A stretch of DNA of 64,000 nt from Agrocybe praecox. Its lineage: Eukaryota; Basidiomycota; Agaricomycetes; Agaricales; Agrocybaceae. The translations under genes and the position numbers were made by a program. Positions 24,275 to 37,564 of the stretch are shown here, piece by piece (the stretch's first letter is position 1; each line of letters opens with the position of its first letter). Where the stretch lies: NCBI GenBank assembly GCA_964017145.1, contig OZ024847.1, positions 1,984,001-2,048,000 of the forward strand, read 5' to 3'. The notes beneath the pieces are model-generated. The model was not told where the DNA came from. It searched no databases and saw only the letters and a list, made by a program, of their open reading frames with translations.

Positions 24275-27200
24275 CTGATCTGGAAATCTACTAGGAGCTC
24301 TGTCTGATTTTTGCCCGACTCTCCATTCGTTAACGTGAATTATTCTTTTTTATATATCAGTAGCTATAATACTGTACAAAATTTGTATCTGATATTGAGT
24401 ATACACTGCCAATCTCTATCTTTCGAGGATATAAATACTAGGGCATCCCAAAAGCCTGAGTCAGGAAATGCTCGAAGCAAGTCGGTGTTGATGCATGATA
24501 GAACTTGTATACCGAACAACTTAAACCCTATTTTCAGGCAGTTAGCGGCAGGTTCAACAATGGGCGAGTATAATTCTCACATTTGCCTAACGATGTCTGA
24601 ATTCAGAACACGTTAACGACAACCATCACTTCAACCATCCTTCAGTCCAGTCTATTCGTTTTTGGTGAGTACAGCAATTAGTTACGAGGCATTGATATTT
24701 ACATACCGTAGTCTGTATGTCTTACCATTCCAGATACACATCTTCGGAGTTTGAAGGAATCTTCAAAGGCGAAGAAGTTCCATCGAACAAGGAGGGTGGT
24801 ACTACCATCGAGATGCCTGGCGCCATGACTTCCTGGAGACGAACCCCCCTTTTAATGTTCGCATCAGGGTACAGAGAGAAGAATGAACTTACGCACGCGA
24901 CCAATGGACGAGCAGTGTCGTTCCTTATAATACACCGGTTCAACCATCGGAGTTCATACGAGTCCATCGCATTGCCCAAAATTTTGAGGTCAAGCCTTCG
25001 ATTCCTCAAGAGGCTACAAGGGCAAGCAAGAATAGTTAATAAATGCAAGAGCAGATATAGGTGCAACGTGCACTCACAGCGGCTATGGCTTGATATGTAC
25101 ATAGTCTTCCTTACACCAGAAAGTCGTTTCCATATGGTACTCGAGCATGAGCTGTATTACACAAAAAGCAGAATTTAAACGTACCCAGTGTTGCAGAAAT
25201 GGATGTCCGTGATCGAAAACGCGAAAACGTGAAAACGGCGAACCAAAGCAAATTGATTCTTGAACTTCCTGACACAAGGCATGTTTGCTTTGAAAACACG
25301 AGCGACATCCGAGTCAGATCAATGCCCATGGTTATGAGCCCGAAAGACGTTCCTGCCGCCACGAGAGTGCTTTATGCCCAAGGCCGTACGACGCAGATAC
25401 AGGCCTTCTCCGACTCATCTGTGCCCAATTGCACCAAAATGCAAAATGTTGTCCAAAACCCAAGGAGGTCCAAGTTCAACGATTCTGGATGCCAGCTTTG
25501 CACGCACCATTGATCGGATGAACTTCAAGATTTTTCTTCCGTTCTGAATCCTGCAAGAAAAATCTGGCGCCCACAGCTTTCCTGACCTCCGACGGTTCGA
25601 TACCACCATGTCAGCATAGACCTCCCCACCAAGATCCAATTCTTTGCTGTTCTTTCCGCCTATCGTTTTCCAACCGTCCACCCCATACTCTGCGATCCGA
25701 CTGAATGCCACTCTGGATAGCTATGTCTTGCTTAAAATACAAATGGTCGTTGTGTAGGAGTAACAGGTAAAGATGCTAAGAGTTACGAAGAATATGTGCT
25801 CGATGATTTTAGTTAAAGCACACCACACATTGTAGGGAAATATTGAGGCACATGAAACTCGAACTGTGGAGGGTTGATCGATGAATTTTGAAAACCCAAA
25901 AGACGTGTGCCATTGCCTGGTCGCCTTGCACATCGTGGGTTTAGGGTACTGCAACCGATTCCGTCATACTTGAATCCTGGTTCCTAGATCGATCGCATTT
26001 TCCTCTCGCAACCGCTTTGAGCTTTTCGCATTTATTCTCGGCACTCTACTACTTGAGGCCTGAGGCCTCACCGAGCATTCCGCCCCTTGCGTTCGTGCTA
26101 GTTTACGCACTAACGCACGATATGTTGCGGCATAGGTGATGTACGAGTAAACGTGGGGTCTTCCCTCCTAACTCCCTATAAACACTCAAGCGCTGGTGCT
26201 GCGCCCTCTTAACTCGAGATTTAACAGATTTCAACGTGTTGAAGGAGCATATACTAACATATTTCCCCACCCAAAACCACTGATCGTCCTCTACTGTCCA
26301 GACAATGTGAAGGTTCGCCCCTCATGCCCGCACAACCCGCAGCACTTGCCCAAGTACAGTTTGCATAAACTCGCCATGATTTGATATGTAGGTCGATGAA
26401 CACCGAGATCGTTCAACATATGTACGCATCAAGCGAGATGTGTTATGGCGGGATCTGTTCAAAGCTGGCTTCCATGCCGTCGATGGGGTATAATGGTACC
26501 TCTGTACATGCCCGAGCGGCACTGAAGCGTGCTGTGTATGTACGCTGGCGGCGATGTCGGTAGGTGCGTACGAGTATCTTACCGGAGCTAAAGACAACGT
26601 TGAACTATCACGTAGGGTACAGGAGTAAGAGCTTGAACTTACCACACAGCCTTTAACAAGCTTGACTTCCCATCGACACTGTCCTCTAGATGAAGTATTG
26701 TCTGCGCCCAAGAATAACCATGATGCCAATGACCCTCTGCATATTGTGACGAACGAACAGAAATGGATTAGAGGGTGTCTCTAAGAGTCGGAAGGTAAAC
26801 TTACGAAATTATGCATCTCTTTATGCTCTTTTCCTCGTTTGCGCAGCTCGAAATGTCCACTGTGCGCCATACCGCGATAATGAGAATGATCGAACTACGA
26901 AAGAAAAGGAATCTGGAGGAATGATAATAAGCCTATATATGCATTCAAACCGGATATTTCTTACAGTGGTGATACCTAGATGGCATAACTCCACGGCAAC
27001 CACACCCGACATCGATACCTGTTCGTCAAGATAAGGAGGGGGAAAGGGGGTCTGGAAGGACGGACGGATGTGAGTGGGGTGGCATAGCAAGGAGGAAAAA
27101 AGCCACTTACTGGTTGAGAAGTGTTCACAAGTAGAGGGTAGCAGCAGTTTCAGGTGGCTCATGAAGCGGCCTCGAACACGTTCGTGGAATTTGAGATCAA

Positions 27201-27471
27201 GTACGGTGTTCCTGGAGCTGGTACGAAACACGCAGAGGTCGGCGATGGGGAAAAGAGAGTAAATACAAATATGGGACCTAGCAGTAGGCATATTCTCAGA
27301 AAATAAGACTCTGGCTGCGGTATTGCAGGGGACAGCTCCACTGATTCGAGTTTTGGTCCAAGCGAACAGGCGCAAGAGGCGAGCGGAGAAATTCACGGAA
27401 GACGGACTAATTTCGGACAGAACGATCACGCGACTCCATTCGGATTTCTCCGTTACGCGTCGCGTAGCCAA
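24275..27471 (-). pseudogene. Convergent repeated family, copy A
   Basis: Remnant or unresolved multi-exon gene of an unidentified family that recurs downstream of the TPR genes. The best-supported exon is 26805-26894: 90 bp, phase 0 at both ends, AG before and GT after, encoding FDHSHYRGMAHSGHF and then a basic tail ending in HKEMHNF. The next exon downstream may read GHWHHGYSWAQTILHLEDS. Other conserved pieces lie at 26.0-26.2, 25.4-25.7 (reading ADMVVSNRRR) and 24.72-25.10 kb. Paralogues occur at 43.0 and 50.4 kb. I cannot join the pieces into a full gene, and whether this copy is still functional is open. Confidence 0.45.
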
Positions 27472-28385
27472 GGCTGAGCCTTATCTGAGACAATCTCCTT
27501 CTTTCTTTCTTTCCACCACCGCCCCCTTGCGCCCACTTGCTTCGTCACTGGTTCTGTGCTGCAGGTGTCCTAATACCACAACCTATACGGTCCAAACTTT
27601 TTCTGTGACCCGATGGTACCGCTCGACGGAAAAGCAGTATCCTCGGCCTGCGATCTTTATCTGCCTCCCCGCACTCCTGCTCTTTCTTCAAGTTCTACGC
27701 CTCACCCATTTCCCCACTTGGATGTGTTACTTAACTGCTATCTATGCTGTACATGTTCTACCAGTTATGAAATCGAGTACGCCAAAGATATAGTAGGCCT
27801 AAGTGGGCTCTCGGAGTCGACTGTATATTTTACGACCACCTCAAATGGTGATTGACGCTGCGACCGATGCCACCAGCGCGCGTACTCGTATGTTCAAACT
27901 CGTCTTCATCCCCCTTCTCCGAATGCTCTTGACTCGAAACACCCTTCAACTCTCATTTCCATTCATTCATAACATCGTTCGTCTCTTCATATCTCTTGAA
28001 CTTTCCGACGTCATCATATAGTAAGTGTCATCGCACGTCTCTGAACAATCGAACATCAGCTGCCATCCGTGAAAGCATGGACTCATGTTCCATTGCGTAT
28101 TCTGTAGGGAAATACAAGATACGCTAGCAAATTACGGTTTTGTACAAGCTTTGGCTTCAGAATAATGTACACTTCACTTGAGTCCTTCTCCCGCCGCCAC
28201 TTCCTACCCCTTCCCATCTCGACAACGAGCGTCAATTGCGTTTTTCAACACCCAACCGCTCTGCTTCCTCGATGAACAATGCACCGGTCATGCATCCATC
28301 TATTCCAACGTCTCTGTGGAAGAACTATATTCGTGATATCTTTTATGTTGGTTAGTTTCACACTCCGAATAAAGGTTTAAGAGAA
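27472..28385. other. Intergenic, no gene seen
   Basis: Pyrimidine-rich in places (27490-27560, 27630-27730). No domain or supported splice structure. Upstream part of the TPR copy 1 unit. Confidence 0.4.
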
Positions 28386-28900
28386 ACCCCATGGTTGTCG
28401 TCGATCTTCGACCGATCTGCATACGTCAATGCTAAGGAAATGGTTCAGTAAGTCGCATGTTTTGCACAAGCTTTTGGATTCATTAATCACTTTTTACAGC
28501 ACCTAGCGTTCAATATTCCCACTACTCAAAAGAAAATGAACGCGTATTAGAACAGGTGGTATGTATCTTAAATCTCAGTCGCATTAACACATACTGATTC
28601 TCGAATCAATTCCCAATCTCTCATTTGCTCACTGAAATTCGACCTTGAAACCCAAGCATCTCGTGAAGGAGGATTTTCACAAATGATCTGAAGCACCCGA
28701 ATTCTACACCGGTTCTGCCTTGTCGCTACTACCTCAAGCAACGCGTCTTTCGTCTATTTACCACAAGAACGGGAATCTATTGATCCTTGGGTCTCTGTAA
28801 GACGCCGTCAAACGGACGTCTGTTATCTGAGTTCAATACTGAGAGGTATCTGAAGAAAGGACTCAGAACATTCTCAAGGGTAGAAAGTATCGTAAAGGTG
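28386..28900 (+). pseudogene. Decayed P450 exons 7-9 upstream of TPR copy 1
   Basis: Weak but ordered similarity to the local P450s: FDRSAYVNAKEMV resembles the [18 protein letters not shown] region, a stretch near 28770 (YHKNGNLLILGSL) resembles [14 protein letters not shown], and EFNTERYLKKG near 28830 resembles [12 protein letters not shown]. Frames are broken and the haem loop is missing. The same relic recurs upstream of TPR copy 2 and in part upstream of copy 4. Confidence 0.5.
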
Positions 28901-29379
28901 GTGTTAACCTAATGGTACTTGTGTTCACAGTGAATTGAGGAAAGCTGAGGAGTAGGCGCCCAAGTATACGTGATGTTATCCAAGTTTAGTAACGTCACAG
29001 GATGAAATTCCCATCAGCGATAGCGACGGTACTGTTCTTTCCCGTACCTCAAGACATACCTGCATTTGGTGACTGCACTTTGTTGTGCATCATGGGTTCT
29101 GCAGTGATGTGCGACTGATATGTCACTCACAGCCTCAAGCAGCGCATATTTAACACTGTACGCCCAAGATCACAACTGTTTCACAACCTGCGAGTTATCA
29201 TTTCGTCACCTGTATTGTTCAACCAATACTGCATCCATGATTGATTTTGGTGGAGACTGATACGGTATATACCTGGAAACAGGTAAGTTGTTTTCGGAAC
29301 ATCGTGAATGACGTCTGTCATGGCTTATTTATAACGGACAAATGGGCGCCAGGCAGTGCTGAACTGCAGTGCTGATATT

Positions 29380-29451
29380 CAGTGAAATCATATGATCTCA
29401 GGCAACTTCTCACCTACCGGAAACCTTCCTCCTTTTTTCGCTTTCCATACA
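29380..29451 (+). promoter_or_regulatory. Conserved proximal promoter block, TPR copy 1
   Basis: The AATCATATGATCTCAGGCAA motif and following ACTTCTCACCTACC immediately upstream of the ATG recur almost unchanged before TPR copies 2, 3 and 4 (near 38208, 44450 and 52030). This suggests shared regulation or simply recent duplication. Confidence 0.4.
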
Positions 29452-32400
29452 ATGACAGATCCATTATCCATTGCTCTGGCCGTAGTCTCACTTGCATCAG
29501 CACTCAAGGACATCATCAAAATCGTACAAACGCTCAATGACTCTTTTAAGAAGGTGTGAATTTACCATCTCCGCTGGATGAGGGCTTCAAAGTTGATTCT
29601 TTTGTTCTTAGCCCGGTCGGAATATGCGAAAGGCAGAATCTCTGGCTGCAGAGACGCTTGGAATTGTAAAGGATCTTCAGAAGTTCTATGACGGGCATAA
29701 AGAAATTCTTGACAGTGCGTCGGATATGCAAGACGCAGTACTAGGGCTATTGAAGTGCGTGTTTAATATCGCTAATCGGGCATTTTTACTCACATCTCCT
29801 GTAGGGAAATGGAAAGGGTACACGAGGAGTGCATACCTATATTACAAGTTCACTCTGCCTCGGACGGAAAACTACGCACCTGGATAAGGCGGAAAATTGG
29901 ACCTTGGTGGAAACGGAATAGTCTGGAGGAATCTATTCGGAATCTGCGAGATGGGGCGAATAAATGTCGTAGTGATTTTATGGTGCGAGAATATGGAATA
30001 CGCCATCCGACATGTGCTGACAAGAATTTTGAAGATGTTTTCATTACTACGCATTGAAGGCGCCACTGCTCAGAGTCAAGCTACTGCGGTTCAAAACCAG
30101 GCCACCACGCTGGAAATCCGAGCTGCTGTTGCGCACGGGTTCGCTCGCTCTCCTCTCCAATCGTCACCTCAAGTCTCGGATGACAATATTCTAGCCATCC
30201 TTGGTTCCACTCCCGCTATATTATCCCAACTTCCCCCATATGTTAAATTGGCTGAACACCTTGTCTATCGAGAATATATCACCCTTCAAGTGGGAAAGCT
30301 TGCCATCTTATTCAAGGACCTCTCTTCCAGCGGATTTCATCCAGTGGAAGATCCAGATCCTGTACATTTACAACCTTTCAGCTGTGTAACTTGGCTAAAG
30401 CCTTTTACCACCGAGGAAACAGAAGACGTACAATCCAATATCTTCGCCCTCATAGTGAACATACAAAATAGCATTCAGGGCAGATACAATAACGAATTGT
30501 CAATCCAGCGCGGTGCATTTGCAATGTTGGACCTGTCTCTCTCGCTTGCTAATATCGACATGTATCAAGAATCTTTAACAATAGTACGATTTACTGTGGA
30601 CATTTATCGGACACTCACCAAGACCAACAATGATGTTTATGGACCCCGCCTTGCGCATGCACTTTACCTCATGTCGTACACGCTTGTGGACGCTGGGGAG
30701 TCCGTACAGGCCTACAAAGTAATCACAGAGGCTGTGACCCTTGGGCGTCGTCTCGTGGTTGCAAGTCCAACCTTTGAAGCGCAAATCCAGCTTGCTGATT
30801 TAATTCGCTGCTCTGCCCATGTTGCACGTCTGAATGGAGACTTGGAAAATGCCACCCGCGATGCAGAAGAAGCGATACAAACCTACGAGCACCTAATTGG
30901 ACAACCCACATCCGTGTCACAAGTGGAAGTAAACATCAAAGACAAAACGTGTGGACCAACCGCTATGACGTTGGAAGCCACGCGCGTGTTCGACTTTGCC
31001 TGTGCATTGGAAGAGGTGCATCACAGTCTATCTTCAACCAAGAGGAAAAATGAATCAGTAAGCGCAGGAATGAGGGCGCTTGAACTATACAGTGCACTGG
31101 AGCAGAGCGGCAATCACATCGAATTCAGTGTTTCAATAGCGAGTCTCTGCTACTCTCTCGCATCCTATGACAATCGGGACGTAATCTCCGTCGAGCAGGC
31201 TCTTTCCTACGCACAAAAAGCAGTGTTTCATTTGGAGAAGGTCTTTCAACACACCGGAAATATCCCTTACGACCTTCCTGTTTCCTTGGCAAGGCAAGGC
31301 AAGATTTTATCAGATTTGGGCCGTGTTGACGAGGCACATGTGGTGTGCCAGAAACTTGAACAAATAGTTCCAAAACATATTGAAGATCATCAGCTCCATG
31401 CCGAATCACTTTTGCAACTAACACAAAATCTTTACCGTTGTAGGCGTTACGTGGAGGCAGCGTTGGTTGGGGAACAATTGGTCGCAACTTGCCGAGTATC
31501 ACTTTTAGACTGGAATCTCTACAACGCCTACGCCTACACCTCTCGGGCCTTTGAATGGTCAGGAAACACTCTCAAGGCAGTACAAATTGCGGAATCAGCA
31601 GTCAGCTATTATCGCATTCTAGCATTTCAAGATTCTAAAAACGACAAATTTCTTGCTGCCAGCATTGGCAATCTGGCACGTCGACTTCTATTAGCGGCTG
31701 AGGACAAACGAGCGCTTAGTGAAGGACACGAAGCAATGAAATTGTTTGACAGCTTGATTCAAAAAGACCCCATCCTTTTAGAGACTTACATGGAAAACCT
31801 TCAACTAAATATGGATATTGCCACTGAGACAAAGATGGAAATCCAGTCCCTGGAAAGAAGCCGGCAGGTCATTCAATACTCTCGGGCACTTGTCAAGCAA
31901 TTTCCCGACCAACAAATATTTCTTATTCGTCTCATCTTGGATCACGCAAACCTGTTGGAATACTTTGGCCAACTTACAGAAGCCAGCGCCGTCATTGAAG
32001 AGGCACTCAGCTTGTTTGACGCCCATCCAGTACAAGATCGAGAATCAGTCAATTTGCACACCAAGGCACTTCTATATTCTGCCAGATTTCTTTGTTCTCA
32101 AGGTCATCTTGACAAAGCATTAAGTGTCTGTGACCAGGCGATCAAGGTTGGGCAACCCTTCGCGAACACTTATACTGCCGCATCCAATATTCTATGGATA
32201 AAGGTTGGAACCCTCATAATATTATATCATACAGGACAAGTTCCAGCTGCCCTCGCCAAGATTGAAGATTGTCTTACTTTTGCTGCCGAACATGATTTGG
32301 AGGAGGAAGATGCGTATGCATTTTACTTGGAAAACGCATCCCTTATCTACCAATCTAGTGGCCACATCGATAAAGCGGTGTCCAACATGCGACGGTCGAT

Positions 32401-32974
32401 CAACATTGTTAGAGGTCATAACAGAATTCCATTTTCATGGATTTTGTCTGACCTCCTCGCCGACGCAGGGGAGGAAAAAGAAGCCCTTGCCATCGCATAT
32501 GAGGCCATACAAGATTGGCAGAAGAAGGACCATCCCATAATCATCTGGAGGGAATTGTATGTACAGGCGCAGTACAGTCTGGCCCTTCGTCTTTTCGCCA
32601 ACAACGACCTTGTTCAGGCACGAGACCTGCTTTTCGAGGCCCAATCATTCTACCAACAACATTCAAAGACCCGAAATATATGGTTCATCAAGCTGGCTAT
32701 AACCCTATGGGCATTGGGACACCTAGAGTGCGCATCAGGCCGACACGAAGAAGGCATTGGTACAAGAACCGAACTCACCGAGTTGCGAAAACGAATTCGA
32801 CTCATATTTCCGCGTCTTGATGAATTTGTGGAGGTGGGATTGAAAAGAGAACAAAACTTTGCTGCGTGGAAGAACCTGATCAAAAAGATCAATCTTAAGT
32901 GCAGACACCAAGATGAAGACGATATCTCCGAAAGCACAGTGATCTCCCCATCTGCCAATATACTAGTAACATAG
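29452..32974 (+). CDS. HeLo-like N-terminus/TPR repeat protein, copy 1
   Basis: Large cytosolic protein of 1,120 residues. Model: 29452-29553, 29612-29754, 29805-29982, 30035-32974; frame intact. Exons 1-3 encode a helical domain of about 141 residues starting MTDPLSIALAVVSLASALKD, which resembles the HeLo-like N-terminal domains of fungal STAND proteins. A short heptad linker (TAQSQAT AVQNQAT) follows, then a long alpha-helical array with TPR-like pairs (for example LAHALYLMSYTLVDAGESVQ, LTQNLYRCRRYVEAALVGEQ) and a conserved C-terminus (FAAWKNLIKKINL). There is no Walker A, NACHT or NB-ARC motif. I chose the ATG in DPLSI context because all four copies share it; a long frame opening at 29897 runs through intron 3 and is misleading. 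Function unknown; an effector-plus-scaffold or immune-receptor-like role is inference. Confidence 0.85.
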
Positions 32975-33109
32975 AATCTTATTAGATGAGCCTGTGACCC
33001 GCGCAGACTAGTTTTATTTCTCTTTCTATTTGCTCAAAGGCACTTGTTCCTTGTATACCAGCAGTCATAGTTTCGTAATACATCTGATATTCAATGTAAT
33101 GCTAGTCTC

Positions 33110-33930
33110 TATCTATTGAGTAAACCAGCACTGGGCCTCTTGTTTCCAGTTCGTGCTAACGACATCAAAGAACAATACCCTCGACACACATGAAGTAATC
33201 GAAGACGGAAGGAAAGACTTGACAAGGATCGAGAAACGTGTAGAATGATATTGACTTTGAGCACGTCGAGGTAATAAATCAACGCAACAGGACCAAATTG
33301 ACAGAGATGTAGAATATGGTCAGAAACTCCGGTGCACCGTGAACATTCCAAGTATCATCAACATTCCAGGTACTCTGGCGATGAATAAGAATTCAGCGCG
33401 GCATACTTGATATTATGCAACGAGTCGGCAGCTCACCAGGAATGTGCGATATTGTTTTTGCTTCAAACGGGGTGTGTCAAGGCGGGAACTGCTTAAACGC
33501 TGGTCCCCACCCAGTCGATTGGGTAGTGGAGTGCTTCTACATGTCCGAGCAGCACTGCGACATGTTGTGTATGTGTATGTGTGAAAATATAGCCCTTGAT
33601 GCTCTCTTTTCCTGCTTCTGAATCACCATCGTACCCAATGCCGCGGTATCGAACTATGAAATCAACCGATGGCATAGCGTAAAGAGTACCACATCTATTC
33701 GTCAAATGAGAAGGAGAAGGGGAGTCTGCAACGAAATACATGTAAAGGAATATCAAGAAAGAAAGAAAGAAGGAAATCACGTACAAGTCGAGAAGGCATG
33801 GTTGTACGTTTCGAACATCTTCGAAATTCATAGATCAAGAATGGGAGCAATTCGAAGTGTCCAATGGAGGGGCCAACATGGGGAGACCTCTTTGCGATTA
33901 TGAGGATGATGTGTAAAGTAGGCGTTGATT
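33110..33930 (-). pseudogene. Convergent repeated family, copy B1 (degraded)
   Basis: Minus-strand remnants matching copies A, C and D. Around 33590-33660 it reads FDRYRGIGYDGDSEAGKES, a degraded form of the 30-residue exon. Around 33500-33560 it reads VAVLLGHVEALHYPIDWVG, and around 33800-33900 it matches the exon before. Stop codons and length changes show decay. The 3' flank (33120-33300) is nearly the same as at 55745-55880. Confidence 0.5.
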
Positions 33931-33943
33931 ATTTTCTCAGCAG

Positions 33944-35122
33944 AGACGAACGGCTCTGATGAGGATTGGCAAAGGCTGGCCGCTGTGTCTGGAGACTCTG
34001 GATGTTCGTGGCAAAACATGAAGAAGTATATTAAAAAGGTCTGTTATTCGGATTGCTAGATTCAAAACAAAAAAAAAACAAAACAAAAAAAAAGGACTCA
34101 CATTCACTGGCACAATATTTATTATTATGAGCATGAGAAATTTGTTCCCCCAGTTGACGGCCATAACACTACCAATCAATTTATTCCATCATGACATGGA
34201 TTTCGAGGGAATGGTTTCTGTCGGTCTGTCGGCCAACAACCAAACTATCGACCCGCGCGTTCTAGCGACTACTTAGCAACTCCCAAAGTTTCCGTACTTA
34301 TCACGAAGAGGGTCATCAGCGGGGTTAGGGTTAAATCGTCTGCTGGTGGCTGTGAGAAGTAGCTCTTCTACGCGCTATCTTACTAAGGTTAATGCGAGGC
34401 CGAACCTTACTATGGTCTTCAATGCAACTGTTATGAAACTCATTCGAAAGGGACCACTCGCTCCGGCCTCAAATCGTTCCGCATTGTGCAATTCACTTCT
34501 TCTCCAGGCACTGCACTTAACTTTAACTCTCTGGAATAGGGAATAGCAAGGAACCCAAGGCCCTCAATATAGATATTGTCGTAGGCAACGCCGACGTTGG
34601 CGAAAATCTTAGCGATCACACTCTTCTTCCTAATATTTTCAGTGTGGAGGGAACCCAAAGCTTCGATGGCTTCCTACGAGATCCCGATCAGGTTAACGCA
34701 GCCGTGCAAGAATGAGTCCAGAACAAAACTGGAATTTTCGCCAACAAGTTCATTGTCAACAACTTCGGGTATGTTCGACTCCCGCATTGAAAAATTGCCT
34801 CTTCTGTATGAACAGATTCGCTGTTATATCAACATTCGTCTTTGCATTGCTTACTCTATTTCAATTTAGAACAATTATTTTAATCCTGGGCTTCGAACGC
34901 TTTCCTCCGGGAGCTTCATTATCATCGTTTCCGTTCTCATCAGCCCCACTTCTCGTGCGTATACTATGTTTACCTTAAATACCTTACCACCGACTTCGAC
35001 CTTTTCACAATGCGCGAAGCCGTCAAAGAAGTCCAGCGTGGAAAGACTATATAATATGTCCATCCAGCGAAAACTTTCAGTCTGCCATCGGCGACAAATC
35101 TATCGATGCGTATGTTCGAGGA
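33944..35122 (+). pseudogene. Degraded duplicate of the GMC oxidoreductase
   Basis: Nucleotide similarity runs from exon 4 of the intact GMC gene (GATGAGGATTGG region, 14896) to exon 7 (GATGCGTATGTTCGAGGA, about 16295), introns included. It carries many frameshifts, internal deletions, in-frame stops (for example TAG near 34273) and A-rich expansions around 34065-34095. It lacks the FAD motif and both catalytic histidines. It passes directly into a P450 relic. Confidence 0.85.
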
Positions 35123-35124
35123 GC

Positions 35125-35985
35125 ACATACCCGTCGGAGAGCAAAGGCCTCCTCCTTTTGCAATCCGAAGTACCTCCTTCTTCCTCGTCCGAACTTACAA
35201 TGAACGGGCAAAAGTTTATGGTATGTGTCCTACTTGCTCAAGCTATCAGCAGCTATAAATGCCAATCTAATGACATTTAACAGTAGGTAAAGTGTTTATT
35301 TCGAGGTTATGGGATAGAAGTTCCTTTTCTTGAACTCTGTAGAAAGAGCGAACGAATTCTTTGAGAAACAATCATTCAATCTTTTTCTGACAGAGTTCAG
35401 ATGCCGATGATGACCGATTTGTATGCCGATCATAATTTACTGACTTTGCGCGCTTACGGAATTGTTGTTTTTATTAAAGATGCACTGGAATGATTATCTT
35501 GTGATGACGCCTTACGGTGTAATGTGGCGGCGTCATCGTCGCTATTTCAATGAGTATTGGTAGGGGTCCCTGAGCACAAGGGTGAAAGGGTGCTGCTAAA
35601 TATAGTGTATCGATAACCTATACGAGCTCGCGCTTTTCTCCATCATTTATTCGTTACTCCAGATGGCTTTTTGCACCATGTACGACAGTGAGTTGGAGTC
35701 AAATTATGCTGCAGCACTGGAAAAGCACTGATTCTTCTTTAGAAGAACACTTTCTACTACCATTATGAGTGTTTTATATGGGATAGAAGTAAAGGGTCAT
35801 ACCTGGTCGATTTCTTTCCCTTTCTAAAACGTGTTCCGTTGTGGCTTTCTGGAGCAGATTTCAAGCCTAAAGCCAGGATGTGGCGTGAGGTAAACGAGAT
35901 ACCGTTCAAGCGCATCGAAGACGAAATGGTATTGACTGATAAAGGCTGGTGTCGGATTTTGGGCGCTTATTCAAGGTTATCCTGT
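35125..35985 (+). pseudogene. Degraded P450 relic (exons 1-4)
   Basis: Matches P450 copy 3 from the end of exon 1 (AATGAACGGGCAAAAGTTTATG followed by a donor site) through exon 2 (near 35300-35420), exon 3 (near 35480-35685, with an insertion around 35565-35620) and exon 4 (near 35755-35930), then part of intron 4. Frameshifts and stops are frequent, and all regions from the I-helix onward, including the haem Cys, are missing. Together with the GMC relic it is a duplicated block in the same order as at 14-20 kb but without the membrane-protein gene. Confidence 0.85.
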
Positions 35986-35989
35986 GGAG

Positions 35990-37560
35990 TTCAAGGGACA
36001 TGTTCCACATTGTGAACATCTGCAAAAGGCCATATCGATCATTGGGGAGAGTGAAGAAGAGCGACTGACTCTGGAAAGGTATGTAAATTACGGTATCAAG
36101 AAAGGATGGAATGACGTACAAGTCAGGACGACTAGACAATATTCAACATAAATCGAAGGTCGAAGATGCATCTACCAGCGGCTCGTGGCCGCTTTCATCC
36201 CTAACTCGGTGCTAGAGTCAGGGATAAAACCGGTGAGTTGCTGGCAGTAATTTTTGATGTTTTCAAGTGGAGAGGTGGGTGGTGGGGTGACCAAGTTGCT
36301 ATGCACAGCTTGAGGCTGTACCACAAATCGGAGAAGATAACAGGACCTACCAACGAACGACAATCTCCAGCTCGTCCCTCTAGATTGCCCATAATTTACA
36401 GATTGGGTTGGGATAACCTAGAGTTCCAAATTATTCAAAAGTCTACAAGAGATGCATAGATGATTCATTGAAAAATACAGAAAAAATAATAATTACTCAC
36501 CAGGTTCGCTACGAAGCGTTAAAGAAAGTCCTTCCGCCGCCCAAGAGCTCTGGTCGTGCAGCATCCTTCCCAGTCCTAATAAGACGTCACAAGTCGTTCC
36601 TTATCCTCGTAGTACTAGCACCGTCCGTCCAGAGAATTCTTCGCAAGGTCATGGCCTCCAAAATCTCGGTGTAGCTGCAACAGTGAGCAACCCGCTTCGA
36701 GCGCCCTTGCCCACTCCTCGCTGAGCATCCAGCCTCTTGTGATTCGTGCTAATTCACACACCACATTGTGGCATACAGTAGTCGTTGACGAGTAAATTTC
36801 CCTTCTTCCCTTCTCTAAGCAAACCATCGCCGTTGGCGCATTATACTCGCCTGACCTGGAGAGTATCAAGCGGGCACCGACTCCATCGATTCAAATATCT
36901 TGAAGTGCATCCTCGATAGTTTGAAATCGCGCGTATTGTCTATTCAAAACCTCGGATACATCTTCTGCTATCAAAAACTCTTTTGTTATGCCCGCGAGAC
37001 CCACTCTCCCAAGCACACTTTGCTTAGGTATGAATATAGCCACTACGATTTGATGTATGGTGTGAGGAACACCGAGCTCGTTCAGCATTTGTGTGCTTCA
37101 AACGGGATGTGTCAGGGCAGGATTTGCTTGACGGTAGCCTCTACGTAATCGACGGTGTAGTGGAGTACCTTTTCACATATTGAACGCTACTGCAACGTGT
37201 TGTGTTTGTCCAATGGCGGCAGTGTGGGCAGGTGCGGTCGACCTTCATATTGAGGTTGCGTTGATCTATAAATCAGGGTACATGATGAATGCAAACTCAC
37301 AAACACGGTACACAGCATACAGCATGCCCAAATCCCCACTAACGATACCCGTTAGAGCCCTTATAAATCTTAATATCCATACCCCTCCACGTACTGTGAT
37401 GATTAATGGAGAAAGCTGAGCGACATTTTCAACTCCGTGGAATGGATGGGTAGACCCACCGAACTATAGATTCCTTGATGCTCTCTTTTCCCATTCACGA
37501 ATGACCATCGTACCCGATGCCACAATACCGAACTACGAGGCCGGGTAAGCTGGAGTATTG
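35990..37560 (-). pseudogene. Convergent repeated family, copy B2
   Basis: Minus-strand pieces of the unidentified family. One reads LNELGVPHTIHQIVVAIFIP (near 37000-37085). Another reads ELARITRGWMLSE with an EAGC motif following (36615-36790), paralleled by copy D (RELARIARGYMLSK near 49710-49750). A degraded copy of the 30-residue exon lies near 37480-37560. I cannot assemble an intact gene. Confidence 0.45.
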
Positions 37561-37564
37561 ATGA

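Noticed and set aside
26322..27471. 216-residue and 135-residue minus-strand frames
   Set aside because: They read through what look like introns of the convergent family; the shorter 90-bp exon with splice sites conserved in three copies is the better model.
29897..30034. Extended start of the long TPR copy 1 frame upstream of exon 4
   Set aside because: This frame reads exon 3 in the wrong phase and runs through intron 3. The shared exon 1-3 structure in four copies gives a better and conserved N-terminus.
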